Below are positions 1-8,486 of a DNA stretch of 64,000 nt, one piece after another (positions within the stretch are counted from its first letter, which is position 1; each line of letters opens with the position of its first letter). The DNA comes from Gallionella sp. GTDB taxonomy: Bacteria > Pseudomonadota > Gammaproteobacteria > Burkholderiales > Gallionellaceae. The position numbers were made by a program, and so were the translations under genes. The stretch covers positions 230,051 to 294,050 of the forward strand of contig JAUXOL010000013.1 of assembly GCA_030682375.1 (NCBI GenBank). The letters are read 5' to 3'. The notes under the pieces were generated by a model. The model worked only from the letters and a program-made list of their open reading frames with translations. It did no database searches and was not told the DNA's origin.

Positions 1-1192
1 ACATCCCTTCCGACATGGAGTTGAGCATGAGCTGCAAACTTGCCTGCGAATCCCTGAATTGCCGGGTGCGCTGATCCACTCTGGCTTCGAGCGTGGCATT
101 GGCCACGCTCAGACTCAACGCCAACTTGTCCCGCTCGGCATTGACCCGGCGCAGATAGCGGTTGTTGCGCCACAGGTATATCGCCCCCGCCAATATGCCC
201 AGGAATAAAACGATCAGGCCAGCCGAGACTGCCAGGAAATATTTCTGGTAGATGTCGCGCCAGTTGAAATCCGCGTTGCGGTTGGGCAACGCGCGCAATT
301 TCAGCATGACGGCTTCCACGGAAGAATAATCGCCCGGGGGCATGAAGCCGTAATATTTCCCGCTGCGCGCCGCCGCGTCTTCAGGCTTCAGATCGAACAG
401 CGCCTGCGCCACCGCCTTGATCAATTCATCCGGCACATTCCGCATCGATGACAACGGCCATTCCGGATACAGCTCCGTGGAAAGCAGCTGCGGGAAGATG
501 CCGCTCTGCTGTCTGTTCAACACCTTGAACTCGGACGGCGACAGCTTGTTCTCGGCCACCATCGCTTCCAGTACGCCGGTACGCACGAAACCGGCATCCG
601 CCTTACCGCTCAGGACCTCGGACACCACCTTGTCCTGCGGGAGGCCAACGAAACGAAGCCCGGACGACCCTGCGATGTCGATGCCATGTGTGAACAGAGT
701 CCAGCGTTGTACCAGGTAAGCGGCGAAAGAACGGTCATGAACCGCAGCCAGTGTCTTGCCTTCCAAGTCGCCGAGCGCTTCGATATCCGATCGTTCCGCC
801 CGAGTGAAGATCACACCCCCGAATTGACTGACTGGGCGTCCTCCGGAAGCATTCATCAAGGTAGCGAGCGCGGCCAGACTGTAGTCCGAACGCAGGACGA
901 CGTATTGCTCCGGGTTTGTCAGAACGAATTCGACCTTGCCCTCCCTGACGGCCGACGCCAGATCGTCGAGATAGAGCGGCACGATGCTGAATCGATAATG
1001 CGGAATAGCCCTGCTCAGATAATCGGCAGTCGGCTGCCATTGCTTCAGGGTTTGCTCGGTGGTGCGAAACGAGGTGACGCCGATGCGTATATGGCGATCC
1101 TGAACCGATGCCTGCGCCGTCTGCCATGCCGCCGCCAGCAAGCCAAGAAACAGGCACAAGGCAAGACGCCCGATCGCAGATGTTATGGACAT
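1..1192 (-). CDS. Sensor protein with periplasmic PhnD-like substrate-binding domain, TM helix and coiled coil/PAS region (C-terminus beyond window edge)
   Basis: Manual reverse-strand translation from ATG at 1192: MSITSAIGRLALCLFLGLLAAAWQTAQASVQDRHIRIGVTSFRTTEQTLKQWQPTADYLSRAIPHYRFSIVPLYLDDLASAVREGKVEFVLTNPEQYVVLRSDY...; later TM segment YFLAVSAGLIVLFLGILAGAIYLW and a coiled coil. Absent from the ORF track because it is truncated by the window. Confidence 0.8.
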   Translation of the reverse strand, partial: MSITSAIGRLALCLFLGLLAAAWQTAQASVQDRHIRIGVTSFRTTEQTLKQWQPTADYLSRAIPHYRFSIVPLYLDDLASAVREGKVEFVLTNPEQYVVLRSDYSLAALATLMNASGGRPVSQFGGVIFTRAERSDIEALGDLEGKTLAAVHDRSFAAYLVQRWTLFTHGIDIAGSSGLRFVGLPQDKVVSEVLSGKADAGFVRTGVLEAMVAENKLSPSEFKVLNRQQSGIFPQLLSTELYPEWPLSSMRNVPDELIKAVAQALFDLKPEDAAARSGKYYGFMPPGDYSSVEAVMLKLRALPNRNADFNWRDIYQKYFLAVSAGLIVLFLGILAGAIYLWRNNRYLRRVNAERDKLALSLSVANATLEARVDQRTRQFRDSQASLQLMLNSMSEGM

Positions 1193-1267
1193 GAATCCGA
1201 CAACGCCTTTCCTATATTTCCGATCGCAGAAAACGGAGGGCGATCAACATGCCCTGCCTCACCTCAG

Positions 1268-1777
1268 TCAGAGGTCGCCCCTGCTCGCCGCGACCATCAT
1301 GTCCTTCATCGCCGCCATCACGCGTTCGGCGCTATTGCGGGCATCGGCCGGCAGCGCCTTGATCAGCTTGATATCCATCATCATGGAGACAACCCAACGC
1401 TTACCTTGGGTGTCTTCCACCAGCGCGATACGGCAGGGCATGAAAGCGATCATCATCAGATCCGCAGCCAGCATTTTGTTGGCGGTCAGGCCGTCGCAGA
1501 AGTTGAATATCTCCATGCGTTTGGCCGGTTTGCCGGTCAGCGCCTCGATCTCCTTGTAAATCGGGTTACCCCCGACGAACTTGAGGTTGTGCTGATTGGC
1601 GCGCAGCTTGAGCGACTCCACCGCATCGTCGAAGCTGACATTATCCTGCACCTGAATACGCGCGATCTGCAGCTTTACATTGGTATAAGCGATGCCGGTT
1701 GCAGGCTCCGCAGCATAGGCAGTTTGCAAGGCAAGCGCCAACAACAGCGCTGCGAGATTACGAATTATTTGCATCAT
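1268..1777 (-). CDS. DUF302 domain protein with signal peptide
   Basis: ORF 169 aa, MMQIIRNLAALLLALALQTAYA signal peptide; CDGLTANKMLAADLMMIAFMPCRIALVED resembles the DUF302 core; adjacent to soxB. Confidence 0.7.
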   Translation of the reverse strand: MMQIIRNLAALLLALALQTAYAAEPATGIAYTNVKLQIARIQVQDNVSFDDAVESLKLRANQHNLKFVGGNPIYKEIEALTGKPAKRMEIFNFCDGLTANKMLAADLMMIAFMPCRIALVEDTQGKRWVVSMMMDIKLIKALPADARNSAERVMAAMKDMMVAASRGDL

Positions 1778-1810
1778 GATTCCTCCCTGAAGTCAGATAT
1801 TCCCGGAAAC

Positions 1811-3535
1811 TCAGATGATTCCCGGATTGCCCGTCACGCCCTTCAACTTCGGCACGTTGGGCGCGGTAGCCTTGACGGTTTTTTCGTTGCGCAGATGGCG
1901 AGCGACCAGGTCCCAGATCGGCTCGCCGCCCTTGTCGCGTGCGGCTTCCGTCACAGGCGCCCAACCCGCCACCTTGTATGTCTTGTTGGCATCCAGCAGT
2001 TTGCCGTCCAGGCGCATGTCCTGGATGCGCTTGCCCATGCCGGCATTCGGTTCGCAGGTGTATTCCAGCCCGCCGACACGCACCATGTCGCCGCCCTGCT
2101 GGTAGTACGGATCGGGATTGAACAGGTTGTCGCCTACATCTTCCAGCACGTTCTTGATCTGCGCGCCGGTCATCTCTGTGAGCGTACTGTACGGATAGGT
2201 GATCGCGGTCTGGTTGAGCACGTCTTCCATGGTGATGTCCGAGCCCGGCAGCAGCGAGGTACCCCAGCGGAAGCCGGGCGAGAAGGCAATGGGCGCGTCC
2301 TTTTCCTTCATCAGCGCATCGAGGATCACCTGGTCGAAGCTGCCGTTGAAGTTGCCGCGGCGATACAGCAGGCCATCGGTGGTCGCCAGTTTTTCGTCGA
2401 GCTTGCTGGCATAAGGCGCGCGGTGCTTCTGTATCAGCGCCGTCATGCCCGGATCGGCCGCCAGCAGGTTGGCGAACACCGGCAGCAGCTTGTAGCGGAA
2501 GCCTGCGACCTTGCCGCCCTTCACCTCGAAGTCCAGCACGCCGAGGAACTTGCCGTTCGAGCCGGCATTGGTCACCAGCGTGGTGCCACCGCGGTTCTTC
2601 ACCGGGATGGGGGCGGGAATGCCGTCGTGCGTGTGGCCGCCAAGGATGGCGTCCAGACCGCTGACGCGCGAGGCCAGCTTGAGGTCGACATCCATGCCAT
2701 TATGCGACAGCAGCACCACGACCTGTGCGCCCTTCTTGCGCGCCTCGTCTATGGTGATCTGGAGGTTTTCTTCCTGAATGCCGTACGACCACTCGGGCAC
2801 GAAATAGCGCGGATTGGCGATGGTGCTGTACGGGAAAGCCTGACCGATGATCGCGACCGGGACGCCGTTCATTTCCTTGATGACGTAAGGCTTGAACACC
2901 GGATCACCGAAGTCGGTGGTCTTCACGTTCTGCGCGACCACATCCATCCTGCCGCTCAGCACGCCCTCCTCGGCTTCCTTGATGCGCTGCGCGCCGTACA
3001 TGCACTCGAAGTGCATGGTCATCACGTCCACGCCCAGTTCCAGGCAGGCATCTATCATGTCCTGCCCGTTGGTCCACAGCGCCTGTCCGCTCCCCTGCCA
3101 GGTATCGCCGCCATCCAGCAGCAATGCACCGGGACGCGAGGCGCGTATCTGCTTGACCAGCGTGGCGAGGTGCGCGAAGCCGCCAACCTTGCCGTAGGTG
3201 CGCGCGGCGCTGACATAGTCGAGACAGGTGTAGGCATGCGCCTCCGGCGATCCCGGCTTGACGCCGAAACGCTTGAGCAGCGCGTTGCCGACCAGATGCG
3301 GCGGCTGCCCGCTCATCGCCCCCACGCCGAGGTTGATCTCCGGCTCGCGGAAATACATCGGATTCAGTTGCGCGTGGCTGTCGGTGATATGCAGCAGGCT
3401 GACATTGCCGTAACGGCGTAAGTCGTACATGCGCGAAGCATCGCGGGCTGCATAGCTTTGGTTGCTGTTCAGCATGAAGCCGCCCGCCGAGGCGATTGCC
3501 AATAGTTGCAGGAACTCGCGACGATTCATGTCCAT
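1811..3535 (-). CDS. soxB: Thiosulfohydrolase SoxB
   Basis: ORF 574 aa; Tat-like MNRREFLQLLAIASAGG; LLHITDSHAQLNP, LLDGGDTWQGSG, LGGHTHDGIP metallophosphatase/5'-nucleotidase motifs. Confidence 0.96.
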   Translation of the reverse strand: MDMNRREFLQLLAIASAGGFMLNSNQSYAARDASRMYDLRRYGNVSLLHITDSHAQLNPMYFREPEINLGVGAMSGQPPHLVGNALLKRFGVKPGSPEAHAYTCLDYVSAARTYGKVGGFAHLATLVKQIRASRPGALLLDGGDTWQGSGQALWTNGQDMIDACLELGVDVMTMHFECMYGAQRIKEAEEGVLSGRMDVVAQNVKTTDFGDPVFKPYVIKEMNGVPVAIIGQAFPYSTIANPRYFVPEWSYGIQEENLQITIDEARKKGAQVVVLLSHNGMDVDLKLASRVSGLDAILGGHTHDGIPAPIPVKNRGGTTLVTNAGSNGKFLGVLDFEVKGGKVAGFRYKLLPVFANLLAADPGMTALIQKHRAPYASKLDEKLATTDGLLYRRGNFNGSFDQVILDALMKEKDAPIAFSPGFRWGTSLLPGSDITMEDVLNQTAITYPYSTLTEMTGAQIKNVLEDVGDNLFNPDPYYQQGGDMVRVGGLEYTCEPNAGMGKRIQDMRLDGKLLDANKTYKVAGWAPVTEAARDKGGEPIWDLVARHLRNEKTVKATAPNVPKLKGVTGNPGII

Positions 3536-3610
3536 GGAATTTCTTTCGCTGCGTGGATCGATGTCTGATAAACCGGCCCTCCGCTCATGCGGCGGGCCGG
3601 CATTGCGGCG

Positions 3611-4231
3611 TTACTTGTTGACCGGCGATTCCGGATCGAGCAGCAGGGCGACCAGATCCTTGATCTGCGCTTCGCTCAGGATGCCCATGTGGCCGAAGCG
3701 CGGCATGTTGGCACAGGCGTTGTAGGCCTTGGCGTTGTAGATGCGGCCATATGCATAACGCTGGACCTCTTCGGTATTGCCGCGGATCTTGCCGAAGTTC
3801 AGCAGGCTGGGGCCGATGGTGCCGTAGGCGATCTCCGTGGACGACAGCTGGTGGCAGTTGTAGCAATTGCCGCCCGCGGCATCTTCCGGCTTGTCACTCC
3901 AGGTCATACCGCGGCCGCTCTGGGCGAGTTTCTCACCGGCCTTCCAGTCGCCCATGTACTTGCCGTCGGCAGGCCATTTGACGGCCTTCTCCTGCTCGGC
4001 CTCCAGCTTGTGCTTCAGCTTGGTCGGAACCTTGTCGACATACTTGCTGCATGCCGCCTGCAACTCGTCCTGATTCACGCGGGAGGCCTTGGCGATGCCC
4101 TTGTCGCGGAAATCGCGCTTGATGATGTCGGTGGTTTTTGCATCCAGCGAGGCGGCCTGTGCGGGCAAGATTGCGGCAGCAAAAGATGCAGCCACGACCA
4201 TTCCAATAATTTGCTTTGCGTTCATGTTCAT
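3611..4231 (-). CDS. soxX: Sulfur oxidation c-type cytochrome SoxX
   Basis: 206 aa, signal peptide, heme motif CYNCH, SoxX-like GPSLLNFGKIRG; between soxA and soxB. Confidence 0.93.
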   Translation of the reverse strand: MNMNAKQIIGMVVAASFAAAILPAQAASLDAKTTDIIKRDFRDKGIAKASRVNQDELQAACSKYVDKVPTKLKHKLEAEQEKAVKWPADGKYMGDWKAGEKLAQSGRGMTWSDKPEDAAGGNCYNCHQLSSTEIAYGTIGPSLLNFGKIRGNTEEVQRYAYGRIYNAKAYNACANMPRFGHMGILSEAQIKDLVALLLDPESPVNK

Positions 4232-4234
4232 CTC

Positions 4235-5056
4235 CTAACGTTTCAGACCAGGACCGTCATACTTGGCGCCGTTCGCGCTGACCGCCAGAAACATGGTCAA
4301 TGCGACAGTTGCTTCCGAGGCGAACTTCGGCTCGGGGAAACGCTGTTGGCGGAAGCAGTCGTTCAGACGCCACTGGAATGAGCGGGTCAGGCCCTGAGAG
4401 ACGCGATAAGCGGGCCAGCTGGTGTAGGCCGATTGTGCATCCTTCTTGTTGCTGCTCAGGTTGGGCAGGTCCTGCATGCGGATACGCACGCCGCTGGTCG
4501 CATGGCAGGTGGAGCAGGCGAAATCGTAAGGACCGGCGCGATAGTTGAAGATGCGCTTGCCGATCTCGTATGCCTCTTTTTCCTTGGGATGCTTGACCGA
4601 AACGGCCATCTTGATGCCCTTGGACTGGCCGACCACATAGGTGGTCAGCGACGAGATGTCGGAAGCTTTCTTCTCGCTGGCAAAAGGCTTGGCGGAGATA
4701 TCTTCTTCCTTCAGGCCTTGCAAAGTGGTCATGCAGGTCAGCAGACGCGACTCCAGATCCTGCACCTTGCCGGTGTCCTTGAAGTAGCGCGGCAGTTCGG
4801 CATAAGCGCCCTTCACCACGCCGGGCCCCTTGCCCAGATCGCACTTTTCCAGCGTAGCCTGATTGGGGCCCGCTGCCGTCTTCCACAGCTCTTCGCCGCG
4901 CATCTCGTCGAACTCGGCAGGATTGCCGTCGCTGATCATTTCGCGATATGCCGCGATGCGATCCGAATCTGTCGTTTCATTTTCAGCCGCTTGCACCGTA
5001 CAACTTGCCGCCAGCGCGAGCATCAGAATTGCCTTGTTTACGTTACTGGTGTTCAT
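4235..5056 (-). CDS. soxA: L-cysteine S-thiosulfotransferase subunit SoxA
   Basis: 273 aa, signal peptide, CSTCH heme motif, LNDCFRQQRFPEP C-terminal region. Confidence 0.94.
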   Translation of the reverse strand: MNTSNVNKAILMLALAASCTVQAAENETTDSDRIAAYREMISDGNPAEFDEMRGEELWKTAAGPNQATLEKCDLGKGPGVVKGAYAELPRYFKDTGKVQDLESRLLTCMTTLQGLKEEDISAKPFASEKKASDISSLTTYVVGQSKGIKMAVSVKHPKEKEAYEIGKRIFNYRAGPYDFACSTCHATSGVRIRMQDLPNLSSNKKDAQSAYTSWPAYRVSQGLTRSFQWRLNDCFRQQRFPEPKFASEATVALTMFLAVSANGAKYDGPGLKR

Positions 5057-5117
5057 CTTTACCTCCCCAAGGAAAAACTGGCTACCGAATCGGCAGCCAG
5101 TCTAGATGTATCGAACG

Positions 5118-5432
5118 TTATGCAGCGATTGCCACCTCGTCGGTGCGGGTATCACCCTTGTTGTCCACCCAGCTGACGGTGACTTTTTCACCCGCGGCTC
5201 CGCCCTTGAAGTGGAACAGCAGGTAAGGGTTCTTCGATATGGACTGGCCGAACTGCGCCTCCAGTACCGTGCGCCCCTGATACTGGGCTTTGACTTCGGT
5301 GATGAACCATGCCGGCACCAGCGTGCCGTCCGCCTCCTTGCGCAGGCCGGTCTCCATCTCGTGTTGCATCAGAATCTTGACTTCGGTCACGCCATCCTTG
5401 ACGGCGGCGCGGATCTTCATTGGCTTACCCAT
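5118..5432 (-). CDS. soxZ: Thiosulfate carrier subunit SoxZ (copy 1)
   Basis: 104 aa, MGKPMKIRAAVKDGVTEVKILMQHEMETGLRK. Confidence 0.95.
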   Translation of the reverse strand: MGKPMKIRAAVKDGVTEVKILMQHEMETGLRKEADGTLVPAWFITEVKAQYQGRTVLEAQFGQSISKNPYLLFHFKGGAAGEKVTVSWVDNKGDTRTDEVAIAA

Positions 5433-5472
5433 GATGTTTATCCTTGATCGAGTGAGTTATATCCGGAAGGGC

Positions 5473-5955
5473 TTAACCGCCGCAGCCGCCGGCAGTCACC
5501 TTGACTTCTTTGGCGACGCGATAGAACTTGCCATCGGCCTTGACCAGCGCAACGACGTTGGCGGTCTGCCCCATCTTGACGCGGGTCGTGACCATGCCCT
5601 CGGTTCCTGCGGGAATGGTGAAGTTGGCCGCCAGGACGTTCGGATTCTTGTCAACCAGAATGGATATCTGCTCGACGTTGGGCAAGCTGCTGCTCACGGT
5701 GACCGGCACCACGGAACCGTTCTCCGCGATCTCTGGCACCGTCAGCTGGATGGATGCCGCATTGTTTTCGGGAACGATGACCCCCAACGCGTTCAATGCC
5801 TCATCCATGTTCTTTGCCGAGAACGCGTTCTTGTTCCACTCCGCCAGCGCAGCACCCGACTGCAACAGGCCGAGGGAGCCGAACAACGCGAGCAGCCCGG
5901 CACCTCCGCTTACCTTGAGCATCTTGCGACGCCCCAGATCAATTTCCATGCTCAT
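5473..5955 (-). CDS. soxY: Thiosulfate carrier protein SoxY (copy 1), canonical GGCGG C-terminus
   Basis: ORF extends to 5997; likely start MSMEIDLGRRKMLK at 5955 with AAGGAGAT RBS; ends VTAGGCGG. Confidence 0.94.
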   Translation of the reverse strand: MSMEIDLGRRKMLKVSGGAGLLALFGSLGLLQSGAALAEWNKNAFSAKNMDEALNALGVIVPENNAASIQLTVPEIAENGSVVPVTVSSSLPNVEQISILVDKNPNVLAANFTIPAGTEGMVTTRVKMGQTANVVALVKADGKFYRVAKEVKVTAGGCGG

Positions 5956-5995
5956 CGAATATCTCCTTTTTGCAGTTTTCCGGTCATTTCGGGTC

Positions 5996-6022
5996 AAAAA
6001 AAGCCCGTATCGCTACGGGCTT
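5996..6022 (-). terminator. Intrinsic terminator downstream of FadL-like gene, in the soxY 5' leader
   Basis: Minus strand GCCCGTA-GCGA-TACGGGC followed by TTTTTTT. Confidence 0.8.
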
Positions 6023-6037
6023 CAGTGCTGGATACTT

Positions 6038-7414
6038 TTAGAACCGATGCGTATACATCAGTTGCCAGTTCATCTGACTGTGATCGATGCTGTAACCACC
6101 GGCTGCGGCAGGCGCCGTCACCGTGATCTTGGGCACATAAGTGAATGAGCCATTGATCTCGGACACCTTATCGAGGACATAGCCCGCACCCAGCATGTAG
6201 TGGTTCTTGACTGTCGCCGGGAACAGCGGATTCACGAAGCTGTCAGGAACCGGGTTGTTGGCCAGGTTCATGCCGGCACGCAGGGTCAGCTGCGGCGAAG
6301 TCTTGTAGGCGAATCCGATGTTGAACACGTCCTGATCGACCCAGTTCTGGGGCATCTTCATGTCCATATTCAGGCCGCCCATATCCGTGCTGCTGAAGGT
6401 CATGTGGAAATTCTTCATGACCCGGGCCCAACCCACACGCTTGTAGTCCGCCGCAATCATAAGATCGTCCGATGCCTGAACTGCCATGCCGATGCCATAG
6501 ACTTCCGGGAACTGGAAATCAACGACAGTCACCTTGCCATTCAGCGTGTAAGTGGTGCCGGCCGGGCCGATCGCGCCGGCAGTATCGATCATGCTGACGC
6601 TAGCGCCATCGGCAACCATGTCGCCCAAGCTAGTCTTGGAGTGATAGGTAGCGCCCACCGTGAACTGATTGTTGACCTTGTAGGTCATCCCCAGCTTGCC
6701 CGACCAGCCGGCCGAATTCGCCTTGCCGGTAAACGGGCTGCCATCGCTGAAATTGAAATACGCTGCATTGCCCGCTCCGCCCATGAACGCGCCCAATCCA
6801 GCCACAATAGGGCCGCCCGTCGCGGTCATATTCCCGCCAGCTGCGAGGCCGCCCATTTGGGCGCCGGACATCGCCATCTGCAGATCCATGCCGCCCCATA
6901 CCAGGCTAAGCGAACCCGCAACATTGAGGTCTGGAGAAACATTGTAGGCAAGCGGCACGATCACGTTGCCTACGCTCACCTCAGAACGGCTAGGTTTACC
7001 GGAACCGGCACCTACCCAGTCTGCCGCAGAGTATTCCGTGCCCATACCGCCCTGTGCGAATACGCCCACGCCATAGGACAGCGCGCCATCTTTCTTGACC
7101 CAACCGCCGGCAGGCATGTAATACGCAGTACCGCCGGAATTTGCATTCGGCATACCGGTCATCCTAGAAACCACATCCGGATGCAATCCGCCCACCGCCA
7201 CATCCAAGCGGCTCTCGCCGTCAGCCATCAATCCCAGAGTCGCCGGGTTGTTTGCCATACCCGCCGCACCATTGTCATAAGCCATCGAAGCGCCGCCCAT
7301 ACCGGTAGCAATCGGACCATAGCCTTCCATCAGCATGCCGTTGGTTGCATATGCAAGCGGCGAAGCCACCATGCCGGCGGCGAACAGCGATACAACAATC
7401 TTTTTCAATTTCAT
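6038..7414 (-). CDS. FadL/OmpP1/TodX-family outer membrane channel
   Basis: 458 aa, signal peptide; TNGMLMEGYGPIATGMGGASMAYDNGAAGMANNPATLGLM N-terminal FadL/OmpP1 signature; C-terminal aromatic THRF. Confidence 0.88.
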   Translation of the reverse strand: MKLKKIVVSLFAAGMVASPLAYATNGMLMEGYGPIATGMGGASMAYDNGAAGMANNPATLGLMADGESRLDVAVGGLHPDVVSRMTGMPNANSGGTAYYMPAGGWVKKDGALSYGVGVFAQGGMGTEYSAADWVGAGSGKPSRSEVSVGNVIVPLAYNVSPDLNVAGSLSLVWGGMDLQMAMSGAQMGGLAAGGNMTATGGPIVAGLGAFMGGAGNAAYFNFSDGSPFTGKANSAGWSGKLGMTYKVNNQFTVGATYHSKTSLGDMVADGASVSMIDTAGAIGPAGTTYTLNGKVTVVDFQFPEVYGIGMAVQASDDLMIAADYKRVGWARVMKNFHMTFSSTDMGGLNMDMKMPQNWVDQDVFNIGFAYKTSPQLTLRAGMNLANNPVPDSFVNPLFPATVKNHYMLGAGYVLDKVSEINGSFTYVPKITVTAPAAAGGYSIDHSQMNWQLMYTHRF

Positions 7415-7487
7415 TTATGGACTCCCCTAATTGATTGATGGAACTGCAGACTACATTGCGGCCACTCCAAGACTCATAAAAACGGTA

Positions 7488-7958
7488 TTACACGAACAGG
7501 CAGATATCGGTTTCGCCGGCGAAACCGAAGAACATCGACGCACCGCCGTATTCGACGTTGTCGATGAATTCTCTCTTGTCCATTTCGAACAGATCGACTG
7601 TCATCTGGCAGGCAACGAATTTGACATCGGCTTCCAGGCACAGGTCGCGCAGCTCTTCCAGCGAGGCGACGCCATGTTTGGCCAGCTTCTGTTTCATCAT
7701 CATCGTCGCCATGCTTTCCATACCGGGCAGCATCTGCACCATCACCGGCATCGGTATCGGCATAGGCATCGCGGGATTGGCCAGAGGACTGATCTTCACG
7801 TCGGACAGGTCCTTCTTCAGCAGCTGCAGGCCGTAGAACGTGAAGAATATCTGCACGTCGTAGCCCAGTGCGGCAGCGGTCGAAGCAAGGATGAACGGCG
7901 GATACGCCATGTCCAGCGTGCCCTTGGTGGCGATGATCGCCATTTTTTTGGTGGTCAT
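7488..7958 (-). CDS. DsrE/DsrF-like (DsrE2-type) sulfur relay protein
   Basis: 156 aa, MTTKKMAIIATKGTLDMAYPPFILASTAAALGYDVQIFFTFYGLQLL; VKFVACQMTVDLFEMDK. Confidence 0.87.
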   Translation of the reverse strand: MTTKKMAIIATKGTLDMAYPPFILASTAAALGYDVQIFFTFYGLQLLKKDLSDVKISPLANPAMPMPIPMPVMVQMLPGMESMATMMMKQKLAKHGVASLEELRDLCLEADVKFVACQMTVDLFEMDKREFIDNVEYGGASMFFGFAGETDICLFV

Positions 7959-7977
7959 GCTCTAGCCCTCGCGGTGA

Positions 7978-8205
7978 TTATTTCTTCTTCATCATGAAGA
8001 CGTACTTGCCGCCTTCTTCCGTATTGGAAAGCAGGGTGTGGCCGGTCTGGTCGGCAAAGGCCTGCATATCCTTGACCGCGCCGCAGTCGGTAGCGATGAC
8101 TCTGAGCACTTGCCCGGATTCCATATCGGCGAGCGCCTTCTTGGTCTTCACGATAGGCAAAGGACAGGACATACCACTGGCATCAAACTCTTTATCGAAC
8201 TTCAT
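7978..8205 (-). CDS. tusA: TusA-family sulfurtransferase
   Basis: 75 aa, FDASGMSCPLPIVKTKKALADMESGQVLRVIATD; CPxP motif. Confidence 0.93.
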   Translation of the reverse strand: MKFDKEFDASGMSCPLPIVKTKKALADMESGQVLRVIATDCGAVKDMQAFADQTGHTLLSNTEEGGKYVFMMKKK

Positions 8206-8299
8206 TTATCTTCACTCCAACTGGTTATTAAAATTACCGCAAAATGGCATCATCACAAATGCGATGCGCATTATAGGAACGGAGGGCGCATAAGCGTCC

Positions 8300-8339
8300 A
8301 TACCCACGACGGGTGTCTGAAATAGCTCTTACGGGTTAT
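8300..8339. promoter_or_regulatory. Paired CCC-N5-GGG dyads upstream of tusA
   Basis: ATACCCACGACGGGTGT (8300-8316) and TAGCTCTTACGGGTTAT (8323-8339). Confidence 0.55.
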
Positions 8340-8397
8340 CTATCAGACTCTGTTAATAAAGGTCGCGCGGGCAGACACACACATCCCCTGCCCACGC

Positions 8398-8423
8398 AAA
8401 AAACGCAGGCAGAAAGCCTGCGC
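8398..8423 (-). terminator. Intrinsic terminator after fccB
   Basis: Minus strand GCAGGC-TTTCT-GCCTGC followed by GTTTTTT. Confidence 0.75.
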
Positions 8424-8486
8424 CGGAGGAGCGAACATCGGCAACAAGAATCGACTGTCGTCGCTTCATGTTCGCCCCTCTGCCCT

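Noticed and set aside
735-1157. 140-aa minus-strand ORF listed in the track
   Set aside because: Wrong frame of the true PhnD-like sensor gene that runs off the left window edge.
686-3421. 911-aa plus-strand ORF antisense to soxB
   Set aside because: Low-complexity His/Arg/Ala-rich translation typical of antisense frames in high-GC coding DNA; soxB on the other strand is unmistakable.
6003-6020. GCCCGTATCGCTACGGGC as another regulon dyad upstream of soxY1
   Set aside because: CCC-to-GGG spacing is 10 rather than 5 and a T-run follows on the minus strand; it is better explained as a terminator.
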